Assembly: GCA_019918135.1 (NCBI GenBank)
Contig: WBZZ01000930.1
Coordinates: 190,001-237,500 of the forward strand
Length of the DNA stretch: 47,500 nt
Source of the DNA: Paulinella micropora
Lineage: Eukaryota > Cercozoa > Imbricatea > Euglyphida > Paulinellidae
Reading direction: 5' to 3'
Positions within the stretch are counted from its first letter, which is position 1. Each line of letters starts with the position of its first letter. Both the position numbers and the translations under genes were made by a program. Below, one piece after another: positions 1-15,133 of the stretch. The notes under the pieces are model-generated. The model searched no databases, was not told where the DNA came from, and was given only the letters and a program-made list of their open reading frames with translations.

Positions 1-59
1 GTGTACTGTCAAAGTCTCGTATGCACCATACTATGATATGCGACCCCTGATTACGACGG
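1..59 (+). CDS. exon 1 (partial at left edge)
   Basis: Codons run from base 2, reading [20 protein letters not shown]. Donor GTATCT at 60. Leaves one nucleotide (G), completed by exon 2 as GGA. The 5' part is outside the window. Confidence 0.7.
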
Positions 60-85
60 GTATCTATCTGTCTACTATCTATCTA

Positions 86-168
<83 letters not shown>

Positions 169-1500
169 ATCTATCTAATCTATCTAATCTGTCTAATCTA
201 TCTATCTATATCTATCTATCTATCTGTCTATCTATCTATCTGTCTATCCATCTGCCTGGTACTAGGGAGCTTTGGTATTGCCTGTATCAGTCCCTTCCGT
301 GCAAACATCACGGCTTAGCTGGGCATCGGGTTAATACTTTACCCACAGACTTCCTGGTTGACGAAATCAGAAGCTCCTTTTTTCTGACATTAGTCGATAT
401 TTCATCAGTTGATCTTATCACTTACTCTACGGAACGAACCAAGGCCACTTGAGGTGTCACTGACCCTCTCTTGGGCTTGATTTTTTGAAATGGGTGCCAT
501 CTGTCGACAGACAGAGAATTAGGGGATGGTGTGGGTGTGCTGGGCCCGTGGTGGGTGCCTTATGTGTGCCTAGCCATACGCCTATAAGTCACATGCCGAA
601 ATAGCGACGGGAAGCACAATCCTGTTCCCTCAGGGTGCCCTTTCTCGCTTGTTGAGCCCGGAATAAAACCCACAGTGCTCTGTCGGTTTATACTAGACTG
701 TCGAACTGTCTCGAAACTCCATCTGCTTACTGGGCCCTCTGTAATGGAGGTGGGAGCTCGTTCTGCAAGGGGCGCTTTATGGAACGAGCCCTGGCCCCGC
801 CTGGTACTAGGGAGCTTTGGTATTGCCTGTATCAGTCCCTTCCGTGCAAACATCACGGCTTAGCTGGGCATCGGGTTAATACTTTACCCACAGACTTCCT
901 GGTTGACGAAATCAGAAGCTCCTTTTTTCTGACATTAGTCGATATTTCATCTATCTGTCTGTCTATCTGTCTATCTATCTGTCTGTCTGTCTGTCTGCCT
1001 GCCTGTCTGTCTGTCTATCTACCTACCTATCCATCTGTCTGTCTACCTGTCTGTCTGTCTTGTCTATCTACCTACCTATCTCTAATCCATCCATCTAATC
1101 CATCTATCTATTTATCCATCCATCCATCCGTCCATCCACCTACCTACCTACTACCTAATACATACCTACCTGCCTGCCTAATTATCTCTACCCAGGAATC
1201 GCAACAGAGCATGGTCAGACCCGCTACCCAACCCCCTACGTCTTCGCGGTCGCTCAACCGATGATGAAATACACGGGAACTCTGCTGATCGGAGTATCGA
1301 ATTCAGAGGGGATCCATTCACTGCAGGTCATGTCTTCTTATTCCTATTTCTTATTATCTCTCCTACCCTATTCTTATTCTTATTCTGTTTCAAGTCCGAT
1401 TCCGATTCCCTTCTTATCTATCCTACCCTACCCCTACCCCAACCCCTCCCCTACCTCACCCTACCCTACCCCTACCCCGACCCCATCCTACCCTACCCTG

Positions 1501-1539
<39 letters not shown>

Positions 1540-1635
1540 TTTCCCCGCCCCACCTTACCCTACCCTACCCTTGGCGGGCCAAGCCCGTTCCTACCTTACT
1601 ACTGTCTATAATCTATCCTAGCCTAGCCTACCCCT

Positions 1636-1669
<34 letters not shown>

Positions 1670-2026
1670 TTCCCACACACACACACACACCTTACCCTAA
1701 CCTAGGCTGGCCAGGCCCGTTCCTACCTCTCTACTGTCTGCACTACTGCTGGGAAGATCACAGTCTTAGCCAACGCAAACCGCGTATGTATGTATGTAAT
1801 GTATGTTCTGTATGTATGTATACATATATGTATGTGTGGTGTGTTGCCGACATGTTCTCTCTCTCTATCTATCTATCTTTTTTTCTTTCTATCTATCTAA
1901 TCTTTCTATCTAATCTTTCTATCTAATCTGCCTACCTACCTACCTACCTACCTATCTATCTATCTATCTATTCTAATCTATTTCTAATCTGTTCTAATCT
2001 ATTCTAATTAATCGATCTAATCTATA

Positions 2027-2062
<36 letters not shown>

Positions 2063-4450
2063 GTCTACCCACCCACCCACCCATCCATCCATCCATCCTC
2101 TCTCATTGTAGGTGAGTGATGTCTTGTTGACTTCATCTCTGATGGATGCGACCGGACACGACTTATTGAGTCAGGCAGGTCACCCTCGAATATTTTATGC
2201 ATGTATGTCTTTATTTATATCTGCATGTTATTTATGTAGGTAGGTAGGTTGGTATCTTTGTATGTATTTATGCATGCATGTATCTCCCCTGCTTGACCTT
2301 CTTCTCCTTCTCCTTCTTCTTCTCCTCCCTCTTCTCCTTCTCCCTCCTTCTTCCTCTTCTCCCTCTCCCTCTTCTCCTCTCCCTCTTCTCCTTCTCCCTC
2401 TTCTCCTTCTCCCTCTTTCTCTCTCTTCTCCTTTTTCCCTTTAGTTTTGTTCGAGAATCAGGGCAGCGGCAACGTCTACCGGTAAATATACATACATACA
2501 CACGTACATATACATACATACATACCTGCATGCATGCATACATACGTACATACGTGAGTTGTACTTACTTTCCTTCCTTACTTACTTACTTGCTTACTTA
2601 CTTACTTACTTACTTGCTTCCTTCCTTGCTTGCTTGCTTATTTACTTGCTTGCTTACTTGCTTACCTAGGCTCAATTTCGTGAAGCCCTTGAGCTTGCTT
2701 TCTTGCTTACTTACTTACTTGCTTAAATTTACTTGCTTGCTTGCTTGCTTACTTACCTAGGCTGAGTATCACGAAGCCCTTGAACACTGATGCTTGCTTG
2801 CTTGTTTACTACTTCTTTCCTTCCTTCCTTCCTTCCTTCCTTCCTTCCTTTCTTCCTTGCTTGCTTACTTGTTTACTTACTTACTTACTTGCTTACTTCC
2901 TCACCAACTTACTTAAAGGTTGCTTGCTTGCTTGCTTACCTAGACTGAGTGTTGTAAGGCCCTTGAACACCGCCTGTTTTCGCGAGCCTGACTGCGGGTT
3001 CAACCTGGTAGTCACGGACGGTAAAGAAACAATAAATGAATTAAAATAAATAAATAAATAAAATATATTTATCTGCCTATCTCAACACTGCCTGCTTCCG
3101 TAAGTAAGTGTATACATAAATGTATAAATCAAAAGATAATGAAAAAAATAAAGGAACAAGATTTACTTGGCCTTCCCGCAAAACACGTGAAATTTGGCGC
3201 GCCGCATGTGCAGTTTTTTGCGGTTACCTGGCCGCATTTTGTGGAGATGACCGATCAGTAGGTGAAATAATATCTGTCTATCTTCCTTGGTTAGGTCGGG
3301 GCGCGTCCCTGGCTTACACTGGTGACCTGTTTAATGGACTGACCATCACGGTCTGTATGATATATTATATATACATATACATATATATATTATAAATACA
3401 TATATGTGCGTAGGAGATGTTGGGCACAATCAACGCCAGCAAAATTGGTCAGTATTTTTTCTATCTATCTAGCTGTCTAATCTTGATCTAATCTATCCGG
3501 GGTTAGTGTACGTGGCTTATTCTCTTGAAAGCAATGCTACGCCCGTAGACTTAGCATATCTATCTATCTTTCTATCTATCTATCAATTTAGGTCAGATGG
3601 GAAATGCAAACGTTCTGGTTGTCACGTACGACGTCGAGCTTGTGTTGCCTGTCATCGGCAGTAGGTATATTGTCTATCTGATCTATCTATATGTCTATCG
3701 GTCTGTCCTGTCCTATCTATCTATCTATCTATAAAATCCCTCACGTACGATGTAGAAATTGTGTTGCCAGTAATCAGCAGTAGGTACGTAGGATAGATAG
3801 ATAGCTAGCTAGATAGATAGATAGATAGATAGATAGAGATAGATTAGATTAGATTAGATAGATTAGATTAGATTAATCTATCTAATCTATCTAATCTAAT
3901 CTAATCTCATCTAATCTAATCTAATCTAGATAGATGAGATAGATTAGATAGATAAGATAGAATAGATAGATGAGAGAGAGAGAGAGAGAAAATCTATCTA
4001 ATTCATTTTATCTACTCTTTGTAGCCAATTGTGCCGTCCCGAGTGTAACCTGCCCCCGACAATCACTTCCTATTACAACTCGCCGGTATGCATGTATGTA
4101 TGTATGTATGTATGCATGCATGGCATGGCATGGATGCATGCATGTATGCATGCATGTATTGTATGTATGTATTATGCATATATGTACATATGCATATGTA
4201 TGTCTGTCTGTATGTATGTATGTATGAATGTAGAAAGTATGTATGTGTATGTTTGTAATGCAATGTGATGTAATGTAATGTAATGTAATCTTATGTTATG
4301 TCATGTCATGTTATGTTATTTAATGTTATGTAATGCTATATTATATTATATTATGTTATGGTATGTATGTATGTATGTCATGTGTGTATGTATGCTCCTG
4401 CTGCTGCTGCTGACAGGTGCTCATGTATGTAATGTATGCATGTATGTATG

Positions 4451-4497
<47 letters not shown>

Positions 4498-5256
4498 ATC
4501 TATCTATCTATCTATATCTCTATCTATCTACCTATCTACCTATCTATCTGTCTGTCTATCTATCTATTTATCTATCCATCTATCTGTCTATCTGTCGACA
4601 GACAGAGAATTAGGGGATGGTGTGGGTGTGCTGGGCCCGTGGTGGGGTGCCTTTTGTGTGCCTAGCCATACGCCTATAAGTCACATGCCGAAATAGCGAC
4701 GGGAAGCACAATTCTGTTCCCTCAGGGTGCCCTTTCTCGCTTGTTGAGCCCGGAATAAAACCCACAGTGCTGTCGGTTTATATACTAGACTGTCGAACAG
4801 TCTCGAAACTCCATCTGCTTACTGGGCCCTCTGTAATGGAGGTGGGAGCTCGTTCTGCAAGGGGCGCTTATGGAACGAGCCCTGGCCCCGCCTGGTACTA
4901 GGGAGCTTTGGTATCGCCTGTATCAGTCCCTTCCGTGCAAACATCACGGCTTAGCTGGGCATCGGGTTAATACTTTACCCACAGACTTCCTTGGTTGACG
5001 AAATCAGAAGCTCCTTTTTTCTGACATTAGTCGATATTTCATCTATCTATCTATCTATATCTATCTATCTATCTATCTATCTATGCAGGCCGCCGCAGCA
5101 GGGAACATGATGGTCGCTACTGAGTACTACGACGTCCCAACCGTTAACAACAGTGTTCCGTCCCTGTGCATTAAGCCGCCTGCTGTCTCGTCCAAGGTGA
5201 AGCAAAACTGTCTGTCTGCCTGCCTGCCTGCCTGTCTTTCTGTCTGTCTGCCTGCC

Positions 5257-5289
<33 letters not shown>

Positions 5290-6274
5290 GCCTGCCTGTC
5301 TGTCTGCCTGTCTGTGCGTCCGTCCGTCTCTGTCTGTCTGTCCCGTTACTGTGCATTAAGCCACCTGCTGTGTCATCGAAGGTGAAGCAAAACTGTCTGC
5401 CTGGCTTTCTGGCTGTCTGCCTGTTTGCCTGTCTGACATCACATCCCATCATATGTTCCATGGCATTACATCATCACACTGTATGGTGCAGGTGCTCAAT
5501 ATCTCTTGTGATAACACTTTGAACGACAACACCGTGACGTTCGGTGTGCCTATCACGTACGAAGTCAACGTCAGCTTTCCAGAGATTAGCGTAGAGCCCG
5601 CGTTCATCAGGTCATGGATAATAGTATATTTTGCGGCTAGCCACAAATTTGGCGTCTATGCGGGAGAGCCGGGCCGGCGAGTCCGCAAAACACTTCAAAT
5701 TTGGCGCGCCGAATATGTAGTTTTATCGGTAACCTGACCACACTTGGTGGTGACCGATAAAATCGGATTGTATTGCATTGCATGGCATTCCATGGCATGG
5801 CATGGTCTTGTATTGCCTTGTCTCGAATTGCATCGTATCGCATCACATTGTATGGTATTCCATCGTCACATTGGACTGGCTTGTGTACTAAATCTAAATC
5901 TATATCTATATCTATATATATGTTGTTGCAGCCAAACCTTCCGCGTCGGTTCCGTCACTGTCCCTGTGGATATTCTGTCTGTCTCTGCGTTCAGCGTGGG
6001 TAGGACTACATACAGACAAGACTTACAAACTTTTACTTACTTTTACTTATGGAAATTCTGTATATGTTTGTAGTCATACTTGGGTAGGACGACACATACA
6101 GACTTACTTACTTTCACTAAATTTGACTTATGGGAATTCTGTCTGTCTTTGTGTGGAGCGTGGGGTAGGACTACAAATACATAACAGACTTAACTTACTT
6201 TTACTTTTACTTTCTTACTGTGTGGAAACACTGTCTGTCTCTCCCTGCAGCATGGATAGCACTACATACATACA

Positions 6275-6332
<58 letters not shown>

Positions 6333-6413
6333 CGGTCTTGGTGGTGGTGGGTTATTATTGTTCAACCCAGCCCTGTAATGGCTGACTGAATTGACTGACT
6401 TACTTGCTTGATT

Positions 6414-6445
<32 letters not shown>

Positions 6446-6885
6446 TTTCCTTCCCTTCCCTTCCCTTTCCTTTCCTTTCTTTTCCTTTCCGTTCCTTCCT
6501 TTTCCTTCCTTCCTTCCTTCCTTCCTGCCTGCCTGCCTTTCTTTCTCCAACATTCCTTCTCACTCACTTACCTACCCTCTACCTATTATTATTATTATTG
6601 TTATTATTATTATTATTATTATTATGGACACCGTGATAGCCCAGTGGTCAAGTTCTACCATCTGGGCCCTGTCGCCAGTTCGATTCCCGTCGGTGCCACC
6701 AGTATTTTCATTGAACATACCGGTCTATTTCTGGACCAGTATTTTCATTGAACATACCGGCCCGTCTGGAAGTGTTGGAACCGGGGGTGTCATTAGAGCT
6801 TATCGTCAATTCTTCGTACTCCCCTCACGGGTGAGACGATGGAGGCGCATGTGCAGAAATGCATCAGCCATTGACAGAGAAACAC

Positions 6886-6933
<48 letters not shown>

Positions 6934-8693
6934 CCTTGCCATTATTATTGCATCAGGCTCAGCCCTCAGCACTACCAACTTGGTCGCACCCACCTCGGCG
7001 GGGGTCACTTTCCCTGTCACCACTTCCAGCGACCTGCTGTGGAAACTCGCCGACAGGTCATTTACTCTAGTATCTTATGTGGCTAGCCACAAGTTCGACG
7101 TGTTTTGCGGGCGAGCCGGGCCGGCGAGCCCGCAAAACACGTCAAATTTGGCGCGCCGCATATGTTGTTTTATCGGTAACCTGACCACATTTTGTGGAGT
7201 TGACCCACAAATTATGTCATTTCTACATCATGGTCATGCTTGCATGCTCGGGGGTCACTTTCCCTATCACCACTTCCAGCGACCTGCTGTGGAAACTCGC
7301 CGACAGGGTCGTTTACTCACGTATATTATGCGGCTAGCCACAAGTGACCGCCCGGCTCGCCCGCAAAAACGTTAAAGTTGGCGCGCCGCATATGTACTTT
7401 TATCGGTTACCTGACCACATTCTGTGGAGGTGACCAATATGTCAACATATCATCCTGCTCATGCTTGCATCTATATCTAAACGTATACTTTCATACATTT
7501 CTACTTCTGCATTGATATTATATCTGGATTTCTATTTATGTTTTCTGTATCAAAATACATTCATACCTAAATTGATATTTAGGGTCGCGAACCCCCTAGG
7601 CGCTACAACAAACAACGTGGTATGTGGATGTATGTATGAATGAATGTATGTATAATGTATGTATGTGTGTATGTATGTATGTAATGTATGTGTGTATGTA
7701 ATGTATAATTTATGTATGTAGTATATGTAATGTATGTAATATATGTATGTAATGCAGTGTATGTATGTATGTATATGATAGGCTCAAGCTATCTTTGTAT
7801 TTCTATTGGTATCTGTTTCCACAGACATCTTAATGCATATTTATTTCGATGCCTACATCTATATTTATTTTACTTCTAGATCTATATCTGCATATTTATC
7901 TTTGTTTATATGTCTCTTTCTGGCTGTACCGCTTCAACTCCATTGTCCTCTTACCCACTCATCCCTTCGCGGCAAGCATTTTCTTGTTGAAAGTGTTTGT
8001 AAAAAAATACTCATGTCAAAATCGTGACTATTAATGCATGTTATGTATGTAATGTATCGTGACTATGAATGCATGTTATGTATGTAATGTATGTATCAAG
8101 GTGAGTTGGCGCGTCACAGTGATCTTGAAAGATAATCCTGCCCTGGTCGATGGTGGCGTACTTCGTATGGAGACCAAAGTCGGTACGTGAAACAGAAAAG
8201 GGATATTGTCGCAAAAAATTCGTTTTGGACCCGGCCGTAAGTAGAGTCTTCTAGTGGCTAAACACCGGAAAGCGGGAGTTGCTCGTGGCCCGTTATGAAA
8301 AGCCTCTGTAAGCTATCAAGTACTGTATATTTTTCTAATAACCTGGTAGTAACGAGTTACGCTTCGTTTTTTTCTCCCTCCACTTTTGTGTCTTTTTGGT
8401 ACCACTTCAACTCCATTTTCCTCTTACCCACTCATCCCTACACGGCAAGCATTTTCTTATTGAAAGTGTTTGTGTAAAAAAAAATAATCATTTCAAAATC
8501 CTAATGCATGTTATGTATGTAATGTATGTAATTTATGTACGGTATGAATGTAATAAATCTACCAACATATGTAATGATCAAGGTATTCGTCGGTCACCTC
8601 CAGAAAGTGGTGGTCGGGTTACCGTTAAAAATACACATGCGGAGCTCCAGAATTTGACGTGTTTTGCGGGCTCGTTGGCCCGGCCTTCTTCTT

Positions 8694-8731
<38 letters not shown>

Positions 8732-9186
8732 CGACCGCAAAACTTGTCAAAAGTTGTGGCTAGCCGCATAATATACTATATTTTTGTCTGTGCTAGGTGC
8801 GGGAGCAGCGGCCAACGTGATTTCCTCAAGCACGGTACATCCATCTATCTTATTTATCTTATCTATCTATCTATCTCTCTATCTCTCTCTCTTCTCTTAC
8901 CCCCCCCCCCCCCCCCCCCCCACACACACACATACATACAGGTTGATCAAACCATCGTCGAACCCAACCTAGTAACCCTCGCTCTCGCTGTGACATTTCC
9001 CAAGGCGGGCAGCCCGGACGCAGGAGAAAAGGGAAAACTGACCATGACAGGTATCTAGCTATGTTATGTATGTATGTTTCTACGTATGTAGGTATGTATG
9101 TAGGTATGTAGGTAATGTTATATATGTATGTAGTGTCGGAGACCGAGGGGAATCGCAACGTATTGTACCGTCTGGCGACCGAGGTA

Positions 9187-9248
<62 letters not shown>

Positions 9249-9831
9249 GTGGACAGTCTGTCTGACTGTCCTATCTAATTACCTACCTGCCTATCTACCT
9301 ACCTACCTACCTATCTGCCTAATCTATCTATCTATCTATCTGTCTGTCTGTCTGTCTGTCTTTATCTATCCATCTCCCCATCTATCTGTATGTCTATCTA
9401 TCTAATCTAATCTAATCTATCTATCTACCTATCTACCTACCTACCTATCAACTACCTATCTATCTGCCTACCTACCTATCTATCTATCTACCTATCAACC
9501 TACCTATCTATCTATCTACCTATCAACCTACCTACCTACCTACCTTCCTATCTACCGCCTACCTACCTATCTACCCTACCTACCCTTCCCTGCCTACCCT
9601 ACCTATCGATCTTACTATCTAGGCCTCCTTCGCCCGTTTCCAAATTTCCCAATATCTCTAACGTAACGTGGACTACCTACCTACCTACGTACCCTACCTA
9701 CCTTTCGATCTTACTATCTAGGCCTCCTTCACCCGTTTCCAAATTCCCAATATCTCTAGCGTCACTTGGACTTGCAAAAACGCCGCATGTCCCACACTAC
9801 CGGTCAACAAGATTGTTATTGTTATTGTTAC

Positions 9832-9875
<44 letters not shown>

Positions 9876-10356
9876 TTGGAGTGTTGACTGTGACATATTT
9901 GAGGGAAATCCCGATGAAAGAACCTAGTCGCACTTGCTAAACAGAGTTCCAGCCCAATGGCCTCAAGGCGTTAAACTGTGACGCCAACTCATAACCCTTT
10001 GGTGGTATATGCTGGGGAGGAGGGTCGTTGCGCGCGTAAAAGATCTTAAACTCCGCATATGCTGGTTGATAGCCCAGGACCCAGCAGACACCAGATTGTT
10101 ATGGGTGGGGTTTCGAGGCAGCTCTAGCAACCGCGCTTGGTGTATGCACTTGCACATTCGGTGACGTCTTGCAAGAGGTTGCTGGGACTGCGGAATAACC
10201 TCGGCTTAGTGCAGTCTTGCCCTCAGGAGCTCCATCGGTGGCCCCGATCATCAGACGAGAGACTGACACGGGGGGGTGGAGGACCTCGAACAAGGGTATT
10301 GGAGGCTTATGTCCGTTGAGGATATGCCATTAGCTGCATCAGTACGCCTCAGATAT

Positions 10357-10438
<82 letters not shown>

Positions 10439-11914
10439 CTATTATTATTATTATTATTAGTATTAACATTAACATCAAAATAACATGACATTACATGACT
10501 ATTACATTACTATTAAATTTTATTACATTACATTACTTGCAAAAATTACATGCAAAACGTCGCATGCCCCATGCCGTTAAGGGATATGTAAACATAAATA
10601 ATAATACTAACATCAACATGAGATTACATAACACTGCATTACTATTAATTAGTGAACAGTACATTACATTACATCACAGCACATTCCATCACATCACAAT
10701 ATTCGCGTGTGTGTAATATTATTTTACGAAGATAACATTACATTACATTTTCATAGCTTAACATATATATATGCATGCATGTATCTCCCCTCCTCCTCCA
10801 TCCTCTTCTCCTCCTCCCTCTTCTTCTCCTCCCTCTTCTCCTCCTTCTCCCTCTTCTCCTTCTCCCTCTTGTTCCTCTATACGTAGGTTGTAACGTGGAC
10901 GACGATGGCTGATAGTACCACGCGCATGTACGCGGTACATACATACATACATACATACACACATACATACATACATACATAGGTACATACCAACATACAA
11001 ACATACATCCATACAACATACATGCATACATTTGTGTAGGTATGGCCGTCCACTACTGTCTGGTGTTTGGATAACACTACTAAAAAGTGTGACAGCGCGG
11101 GCCACCAGATGCCGCTGGTAATATACTAGAAAACTTGCGTATCTATCTATCTATCTATCTATCTACCTACCTACCTACCTGCCTGCCTACCTGCCTACTT
11201 ACCTACCTACCTTCTATCTATGTGCCTAATACAACTTGCGTAATATCAGCTTATATCTGCTTTATCTATCAATCTGTCTATCTATCTATCTATGTATCTG
11301 GTAACCTACCTACCTACCTACCTACCCTACCTGCCTACCCTACCTACCTACCTTCTATCTATCTGCCTAATACACTATACAACTTGCGTAATATCAGCTT
11401 ATATCTGCTTTATCCATCTATCTATCTGTCTATCTATCTATCTGTCTATCTATCTATCTATCTATCTATCTACCTACCTACCTATCTATCTATCTATCTT
11501 CTATCTATCTTCCTAATACACTATACAACTTGCGTAATATCAACTTATATCTGCTTTATCTATCTATCCATCTATCCATCTATCTGTCCATCTAATTATC
11601 TCACAACATCCAACTAACATCATAAATCTACATCTACGTCGACATCTACATATCTAAGTGGGGAAGTTGATTTCTTCCTCAGTCCGAATATATCTATCTC
11701 CCTCATCTACATCTTCATTTACATCTCTATCTATCTCTTCACTAACATCATTTCCAGCAACGCCTATCTCTATCGCTCTCTCTTTCTCTACATCTTACAT
11801 TCATACTTCATACAGTCATATATCTACCTTGACAATGTACATGTCTAGATTACAACGGTTGATGTCTTCCTCAGTCCGACCATCTCTTTCACTAATCTCT
11901 CCTCTCTCTCTCTC

Positions 11915-11973
<59 letters not shown>

Positions 11974-11999
11974 TCTCTCTCTCTGTCCAACAACGCCCA

Positions 12000-12032
<33 letters not shown>

Positions 12033-12044
12033 GTCCAACACCGC

Positions 12045-12086
<42 letters not shown>

Positions 12087-12562
12087 ATCTACATCTTCAT
12101 CTTCATCTACATCTTACATTCATACATCTACGACGACGTCTTTGTATCTAGGTTGGATCGGTTGATTTCGTCCTCAGTCCGAACATTTCCTTCTCTAACA
12201 CTATGACCAACAACGCCTCCGTGTTCTATAACGGTAATTTATTATTATTATTATTACTATTATTATTATTACTATTATTATTATTATTATTATTGGACAC
12301 CGTGATAGCCCAGTGGTCAAGTTCTACCATCTGGGCCCTGTCGCCAGTTCGATTCCCGTCGGTGCCAACAGTATTTTCATTGAACATACCGGTCTATTTC
12401 TGGACCAGTATTTTCATTGAACATACCGGCCCGTCTGGAAGTGTTGGAACTGCCCTTGCGGGGGTGTCATTAGAGCTTATCGTCAATTCTTCGTACTCCC
12501 CTCACGGGTGAGACGATGGAGGCGCATGTGCAGAAATGCATCAGCCATTGACAGAGAAGCAC

Positions 12563-12602
<40 letters not shown>

Positions 12603-13210
12603 TGGAACGGTAATCTGTTTATCTACCTATCTAACTATCTTAACTATCTAACTATCTATCTATCGAATCTAATCTAATCTAAATCTAATCTAATCTAATC
12701 TTATCTATATCTAGGTAGTGTATGCCAGGGCTACACGCCTAGAAGCTACCGCAGGGTATGACATACATGTCATTATCTTTCTTCTCATCTTGATTTTGAT
12801 CTTGATCTTTATCCTTATCCCTATCCCTATCCTTATCCTTATCCTATCCCACCCCGCCCCACCCCTTATCCTTATCCTTATCCCTATCCCTATCCTATCC
12901 TGATCCTTTTATCCTTTTCCTTATCCTATCCTATCCCACCCCACCCACACCACACCTACCTACCTATATCTATCTATCTATCTAATCTAATCTATCTCTA
13001 TCCACCTACCTACCTACCTAAAAATCTCACTTATATATGTATATACATCATACACATATAGGATGCAAACAGGCAGACGCAGACCGAGTTCCCTCGCGTT
13101 ACTTTAACAGTGTATAACACCTCCGACCCCTCGACAAGCAAGTCTCAGTACAGCACGTTGCTGGACGACCTGGTCTATCTATCTATCTATCTGTCTATTA
13201 TATAATGTAT

Positions 13211-13241
<31 letters not shown>

Positions 13242-13936
13242 TAATGATATAGGCTGTTGGGGAAATTGCGACCGTCAGAGTGTGTACACAGATGCCTGAG
13301 GGTTATCTATCTATCTATTTACCTACCTACCTACCTACCTATCTATCTATCTATCTAACTATCGACAATCTGTCTATCTATCTGTCTATATCTATATCTA
13401 TCTATCTACCTGCCTACCTACCTATCTAACTCAGCTGCCTGAAGGTTATCTATCTATCTATCTGTCTATCTATCTACCTATCTACCTACCTACCTACCTT
13501 CCTACCTGCCTACCTACGCAACCTACCTCCCTATTTATCTACCTACCCTATTTACCTAACCTACCTACCTACCTCCCATTCTACCCCATCTATCTCTTTG
13601 CCTATCCTCTTATTACGCCGATCTAGCTGTCATATAGTGCTGTTGCCATCCCTATCTTACTATCTACCTACCTGTTTACCTACTTTCCCTCCCTCCCTAC
13701 CTATCTACCTACTATCTATCTACCCTACCTACCCACCCTCCTACCTATCTGTTTACCTATCCTTCTATTAGGCCGATCTAGTTCTGTCACTGTGCAAGTG
13801 CTGTTGCCTAACGCCTGGTATGTGAGAGATAACGCATATACACACAAACACACATACATACACACTCACACACACATACAGCTATACATATATAACATAA
13901 CTAACATAACACATCCGCCTGGTATGTTAGCGATCA

Positions 13937-13968
<32 letters not shown>

Positions 13969-14043
13969 AAAACATTTTCAGGTGGGTTATTCAAGAAACA
14001 CACCGTAACCTAACCGGTCCTCTGTCTGTTGGAAACGGGCTCG

Positions 14044-14084
<41 letters not shown>

Positions 14085-14102
14085 TCTCTTCTCCCCCCCC
14101 CC

Positions 14103-14157
<55 letters not shown>

Positions 14158-14273
14158 CTTCCTGTCCTGCACCATCTCATCCGCAAAGCCCTGGGCCGTG
14201 CCTGACTGAGAACCCCATATGACCATCTCTCTCTCTCTCTCACACACGCACACACACAAACACTCTCTATCTC

Positions 14274-14306
<33 letters not shown>

Positions 14307-14894
14307 AGATATTCCAAGCATCTTACTACTCGCTGACCCATGCGAATTCCAAGATGGCCACCATCAATTTCGGAGCGGTAAGAAGAAGGAGAAGGAGTAT
14401 ACACGTAGTGTATGTAGCCCCAGACTCGATGTTGATGCTGTGGCTGGCCCCAGACTCGATGTTGATGCTGTGTGTTGATGTACGTATTTAATGCATTTTC
14501 GCACCCCTATCTCTATAAATGATGGTTTGTGGGACCGAGGAGTAGTTGGGAGCTCACATTTGCAGGGTGGCTAGCCCCAGACTCGATGTTGATGCTGATA
14601 TAGTTTTTTTTTTTTTGGAATTGACGCAAATATTTGCTTGGGGCAGTGTCCTGAATGAATGCCAAAATTGCTATAATAGGTGGACACCAGTCGTTTCTCC
14701 AACGAGACTATGCGTGGACGAGATTATTTGGAAGTGTGTTTTCTAGGTATCTATCTACTCTATCTATCTATCTATCTATCCATCTCTCCATCCACCCATC
14801 TATCGATCTATCTACCTACCTACCTTTCTATCTAGTGGATGTGGTCCCAGCGTTCAAGACCTCCTTAGCAATCGCACAGAATCAACTGACTCAG

Positions 14895-14937
<43 letters not shown>

Positions 14938-15095
14938 CTCCTTAGCAATCGCACAGAATCAACTGACTCAGGTGTGTCTGTGAGAGTGAGTGAGAGAGAG
15001 AGAGAGAGAGAGAGAGACCTTAGCAATCGCACAGAATCAACGGTGTGTGTGTGAGAGAGAGAGACCTCCTCAGCAATCGCACAGAATCAACTCAG

Positions 15096-15133
<38 letters not shown>

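Larger units (their letters stand above)
60..1195 (+). repeat. intron 1: CTAT/CTGT microsatellite with two copies of a ~450 bp element
   Basis: About 1.1 kb of (CTAT)n and (CTGT)n interrupted by a truncated (254-405) and a complete (501-950) copy of repeat family A. Between them, 406-500 is unique sequence. Pyrimidine tetranucleotides lead to the acceptor ACCCAG at 1190-1195. Confidence 0.85.

Noticed and set aside
3503..3550. Coding-like stretch [16 protein letters not shown] between exons 7 and 8
   Set aside because: Its length (48 nt) would keep frame, but there is no GT or GC donor that fits. Exons 7 and 8 join in frame without it. Could be a decayed or non-canonical exon.
6626..6700. 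SINE heads as functional tRNA genes
   Set aside because: Box A and box B are present, but the T-stem has mismatches, extra bases lie before box A, and each copy continues into a shared non-tRNA body with a (TTA)n tail.
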